Assembly (NCBI GenBank): GCA_035536775.1
Contig: DATLNM010000029.1
Span: forward strand, 1-8,418
Direction of reading: 5' to 3'
Length of the DNA stretch: 8,418 nt
From: DATLNM01 sp035536775
GTDB taxonomy: Bacteria; Actinomycetota; CADDZG01; WHSQ01
Shown piece after piece: positions 5,653 to 8,418 of this stretch. Below the pieces are notes generated by a model that worked only from the letters and a program-made list of their open reading frames with translations, had not been told where the DNA came from and ran no database searches. Numbering within the stretch: the first letter of the stretch is position 1; every line of letters starts with the position of its first letter. A program made the translations under genes and the position numbers.

Positions 5653-7113
5653 TTGCTGGCGCGTCTGCACGACTACGACCTTCGAGCATTCCGATGGGTG
5701 GCGCGCTCGGAGAGCGACGTCCTCGACGCGACCCTCCCGCGACTCAGCCATGCGGCCAACCATTCGGTGCTGTGGATGGTCGTGGCCGCGGTGTTGTGGC
5801 TGGCCGGAGGTAGGTGGGGCCGGCGTGCGGCGACGAGGGGGCTCTTGTCCGTTGGAGCAAGCTCCGCGCTCGTCAACCCGATCTTGAAGCAGCTGATGCG
5901 CCGGACGCGCCCGATGGATACCGTCCCGGAGCTGAGGCGCTTGGCAAGGGTGCCGGTGTCGTCCTCGTTCCCCTCGGGCCACTCCGCGTCCGCGGCAGCG
6001 TTCGCTACGGGAGTTGCGATCGAGCATCCCGCGCTCGCGCTCCCGATCGGTGCACTGGCCACGGCGGTCGGCTATTCACGCATCTATACCGGCGTGCACT
6101 ACCCGGGAGACGTGGTGGTGGGCGCCGCGATCGGCGTGGGTATCGGCCTCGCGACCAAGAGCCGCTGGCCTGTCGCGCCGCACGACGTCCCGATCGCGCC
6201 TCCCGCAGTGACGAGAGGACATGCGGAGCCGTCAAACGATGGTGAGGGCCTGGTCATAGCCGTCAATGCCGCGAGCGGCTCGGGTAACGGGCAAACCATC
6301 ACCCAAGTGCTTCAAAAGGGGTTGCCTCGTGCACGCGTCGTCGAGATAGATCCAGAGCATGGGAACGAGCTCGCCGACACTCTGGAGGAGGCGGCGGATG
6401 ATTTCGTCGCGGTCGGCGTTGCCGGTGGCGACGGCTCCATCAATACAGCCGCGCAGGTCGCGGTCGAGCATGGGAAGCCATTGGTGATCGTGCCGGCGGG
6501 AACACTCAATCACTTCGCCCGCGACGTCGGCCTCCTGACTCCTGAGGATGCGATCGCTGCCGTCGGTTCCGGTGATGCCGTGGAGGTCGACATCGCGACG
6601 ATCGACGATCACGTCTTCCTCAACACCGCGAGCTTCGGAAGCTACGTCGAGCTGGTCGACGCGCGCGAGAAGTTAGAGGACAAGATCGGCAAGTGGCCGG
6701 CCGTCGTGGTCGCGTTGATAAAGGTGCTGCGCGGCTCTGAGCCGCTTCCGGTCGAGATCGACGGCGAACAGCGCAATGTGTGGATGGTGTTCATCGGCAA
6801 TTGCCGGTACCACCCGAGCGGATTCGCACCGAGCTGGCGAGAGCGCCTCGACGACGGCCAACTCGACGTTCGCATCGTCGACGGCGGCGCCCCGTGGGCG
6901 CGCGTCCGGCTCATCGCGTCGATCCTCGCGGGCCGCCTGGGCCGCAGCCGCGTCTACGAGCAGAAAGTGGTGCAATCCCTCACGGTTAAGTCCCTCAACG
7001 GCCCGCTCCGCCTGGCGCGCGATGGCGAAACTTTCGATGGCTCCCCCGAATTCAAGATCACCAAGAACAAAGACCCCCTGATCGTCTACGCCCCCTCCTC
7101 AAAGGAGGGCTAA
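5623..7113 (+). CDS. Fused PAP2-family lipid phosphatase and diacylglycerol-kinase-type lipid kinase
   Basis: A 496-residue membrane protein joining two opposed activities. The N-terminal half is a PAP2 phosphatase with all three signature motifs: K89-x6-R96-P97, P-S-G-H at 117-120, and S152-R153-x5-H159-x3-D163. Hydrophobic stretches at about 47-62, 120-133, 135-150 and 162-177 should span the membrane. The C-terminal half (about 208-492) is a DAGK/LCB5-type catalytic domain, with NAASGSGNG at 215-223, GGDGS at 268-272 (the ATP-binding loop) and PAGTLNHFARDVG at 291-303. PAP2 domains release phosphate from phosphatidic acid, phosphatidylglycerol phosphate or prenyl diphosphates; DAGK-type kinases phosphorylate lipid hydroxyls. 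Which lipids are used is unknown. This domain fusion is familiar in Actinomycetota. Two starts are possible: ATG 5623 (given) or the better-spaced ATG 5641, which removes six residues. It follows the lysyl-oxidase-like gene by 38 bases and may share its transcript. Its stop overlaps the stop of the convergent gene. Confidence 0.88.
   Translation: MTKRVPMTKRLLARLHDYDLRAFRWVARSESDVLDATLPRLSHAANHSVLWMVVAAVLWLAGGRWGRRAATRGLLSVGASSALVNPILKQLMRRTRPMDTVPELRRLARVPVSSSFPSGHSASAAAFATGVAIEHPALALPIGALATAVGYSRIYTGVHYPGDVVVGAAIGVGIGLATKSRWPVAPHDVPIAPPAVTRGHAEPSNDGEGLVIAVNAASGSGNGQTITQVLQKGLPRARVVEIDPEHGNELADTLEEAADDFVAVGVAGGDGSINTAAQVAVEHGKPLVIVPAGTLNHFARDVGLLTPEDAIAAVGSGDAVEVDIATIDDHVFLNTASFGSYVELVDAREKLEDKIGKWPAVVVALIKVLRGSEPLPVEIDGEQRNVWMVFIGNCRYHPSGFAPSWRERLDDGQLDVRIVDGGAPWARVRLIASILAGRLGRSRVYEQKVVQSLTVKSLNGPLRLARDGETFDGSPEFKITKNKDPLIVYAPSSKEG
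7093..7109. terminator. Perfect hairpin at the convergent gene junction, possible bidirectional terminator
   Basis: CCCTCCT at 7093-7099 and AGGAGGG at 7103-7109 form a perfect 7-base-pair stem with a 3-base loop. It lies within the last codons of both converging genes' territory, immediately before the overlapping stop codons at 7110-7113. There is no T-run on either side, so this is not a classical intrinsic terminator. In a GC-rich actinobacterium a stem alone may still slow or end transcription in both directions. It could also simply be codon-constrained sequence (PSSKEG). Confidence 0.35.
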
Positions 7114-8399
7114 GGACTGGGGCCTTCGCGCGCCTCAGGATCATCTTCGCCTTCATCCGCCGACGAGCACGCCCCCAGCGCGGCCCATACCGAGTCGTAG
7201 TCGACGTAGCTGCCATCCCACTCGGACGCGCAGGTCGTCTCGTCGATGACGAGGCCACGCTTCGCGTTGCGTTCGGGGCCACTCGGACCGATCGCTTCGG
7301 ATGACAGCGAACCGGGGATCGCCTTCCCCCAACGGTCGAGCCAGGTGGGTTTGCCGTCGATCATCTTCACGTTGAACTCGCCCGCGTGAGCAAGGGTGTG
7401 ATGGAACCGGCACCCGCTCGCTAGCTTCGCGAGCTTGGTCTTGCCGGGCGCCGGCCCACCCGGTACCGCGGTCCACGGATCGGTGTGATGCGCATCGACC
7501 CCGGCCTTCTGGGTGCACCCCGGGAACGTGCAGCCACGATCACGGTGGTTGAGCGCTCGCCGCAACGCCGGCGGGATCCGCCGGGTCTTGCGTCCGACGT
7601 CGATCGTCTCGCCGTTCTTCTCGAGCAGAGCGGTGATCGAGCAGTCACACAGGATGCGCTCGAGCGTCGCCTGGGAGAGACGCGCCCCATCCTGGGTCAC
7701 CAGCATCGCGTCGGCGTCGGGGTTGGCGAGAAGGTCCGCATCGACATGCACGTTGAGGTGGTAGGCGTCCCCACCCGAGCGTCCGGTCGTCTTACCGGCC
7801 AGATACGAGTCGGCGAGCGCGATGAGCGACGCCACGTCGCGATCGGCGGCCGCAGCGTCGACCTCGGCCCACGCGGCTTCCAGCGCCCGCGCCATGATGC
7901 CGCCCTCCTCACCGGTCATGCGTGCGCGCATCACGAAGCTGTTGCCTGACTCGAAGTGGTAGCGGAGGTAGCTCTTGTAGCGCACCTCGGCCTCTTCGGC
8001 GTCACTCATCATGCGCTTGTAGTTGCTGCAGATCCGAGACAACTGCGTCGGGCTCGACTGGCGCGCCCAAGTGGCCAAAGTCGCTTCGTTCTCGGGGCGC
8101 GCCACCGCCGCGATCGCATGCGCCTGGTCGATCGAGATCTCACCCTTCTCGAGCGCCTCTGCGGTCGCCGGCAGCGACTCCATCGCGACCCCGACCTGGG
8201 TGATGCGCCGAGCCGTAGCCACAGACACACCCGTCGCGTAGCTCGCCCATTGTGCGGTCGACTTCGCCCCGAAGAACGCGAGCTTGCCATTGCGCTCGAT
8301 GCGGGCGATCAGCTTGGCGCGCTGCGCCTCGAGCGCGTTGATGTGCGCCGATAGCTCCCGGACCCTGTCCACGATCCGCTCGCACTCGGCATCGTCCAT
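7110..8399 (-). CDS. DUF222/HNH endonuclease-domain protein
   Basis: A ~429-residue protein from the large actinobacterial DUF222 (13E12-repeat-like) family. The helical DUF222 region spans about 5-250. It includes GAKSTAQWASYATGVSVATARR near 45-65 and an EKGEISIDQAHAIAAV segment near 84-99. The HNH domain lies at about 288-342, with a zinc-type C-T-F-P-G-C at 290-295, D-A-H-H at 302-305, C-R-F-H-H at 330-334 and a final H338. Relative to the common family pattern (…L-D-N-L-…-C-R-x-H-H) the middle Asn position appears to be Lys (KLAKLASGC), and there are a few extra residues after PGG. The acidic, Pro-rich C-terminal tail (about 412-429) looks disordered. The start chosen is ATG 8397-8399; TTG 8400-8402 is directly before it, and the frame stays open to the window edge. 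No strong Shine-Dalgarno is visible, so the true start could lie further out. Function of these proteins is largely unknown; a mobile or DNA-processing role is usually assumed. Confidence 0.85.
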   Translation of the reverse strand: MDDAECERIVDRVRELSAHINALEAQRAKLIARIERNGKLAFFGAKSTAQWASYATGVSVATARRITQVGVAMESLPATAEALEKGEISIDQAHAIAAVARPENEATLATWARQSSPTQLSRICSNYKRMMSDAEEAEVRYKSYLRYHFESGNSFVMRARMTGEEGGIMARALEAAWAEVDAAAADRDVASLIALADSYLAGKTTGRSGGDAYHLNVHVDADLLANPDADAMLVTQDGARLSQATLERILCDCSITALLEKNGETIDVGRKTRRIPPALRRALNHRDRGCTFPGCTQKAGVDAHHTDPWTAVPGGPAPGKTKLAKLASGCRFHHTLAHAGEFNVKMIDGKPTWLDRWGKAIPGSLSSEAIGPSGPERNAKRGLVIDETTCASEWDGSYVDYDSVWAALGACSSADEGEDDPEAREGPSP

Positions 8400-8418
8400 C
8401 AACGGCTCGTCGACGCTA

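Noticed and set aside
7101..7108. AAAGGAGG as a ribosome binding site for a further plus-strand gene
   Set aside because: No ATG, GTG or TTG lies at a usable distance downstream, and the following sequence is the 3' end of the convergent HNH gene. The string is explained as one arm of the hairpin.
1..8418. CRISPR arrays, tRNA or rRNA genes, insertion sequences, att sites
   Set aside because: No regularly spaced repeats, no tRNA-like cloverleaf, no transposase and no paired terminal repeats were seen on either strand. The HNH protein alone is not evidence of a mobile element here.

Overview
The window is GC-rich, densely coding DNA with GTG starts. Two of its gene types are most familiar from Actinomycetota: a DUF222/HNH endonuclease-domain protein, and a single-chain fusion of a PAP2 phosphatase with a diacylglycerol-kinase-type lipid kinase. 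I infer an actinobacterial chromosome, probably from a poorly characterised environmental lineage. Nothing in the sequence fixes the genus. I see no RNA genes, insertion sequences, CRISPR arrays or plasmid functions, and no gene-free stretch above 300 bases. The largest gap is the 121-base divergent region at 3009-3129.

Layout. At 1-350 (+) is the C-terminal end of a CocE/NonD-type hydrolase whose body lies before the window. Convergent with it are two minus-strand genes. A LOG-family (TIGR00730-like) Rossmann nucleotide hydrolase (start 3008) is followed 32 bases later by an exported protein with five Asp-box (BNR, sialidase-type) repeats (1911-358). Both are probably transcribed leftward from the 3009-3129 region. 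The same region faces a rightward cluster of three genes. These are an exported alpha/beta hydrolase of the CocE/X-Pro dipeptidyl-peptidase class (3130-4758), an exported lysyl-oxidase-like copper amine oxidase (4763-5584, only 4 bases after the hydrolase stop), and the PAP2-lipid-kinase fusion (5623 or 5641 to 7113). A DUF222/HNH protein on the minus strand (8399-7110) converges on the fusion gene, and their stop codons overlap.

How the genes may work together. Three of the products (Asp-box protein, hydrolase, lysyl-oxidase-like protein) have N-terminal signal peptides and even numbers of cysteines, and the PAP2 fusion is a membrane lipid enzyme. The locus therefore looks devoted to the cell surface: secreted hydrolysis, oxidative modification of lysines or amines, and phospholipid or prenyl-lipid phosphate turnover. 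That theme is inference from composition and spacing. The LOG enzyme and the HNH protein do not fit it obviously.

The points most worth a second look are the lysyl-oxidase-like protein, which keeps both the copper histidines and the Lys/Tyr pair that forms the quinone cofactor of animal lysyl oxidases, the tandem duplicated start of the PAP2 fusion, and the altered HNH motif. I found no convincing evidence of a wholly new defence or mobile system.
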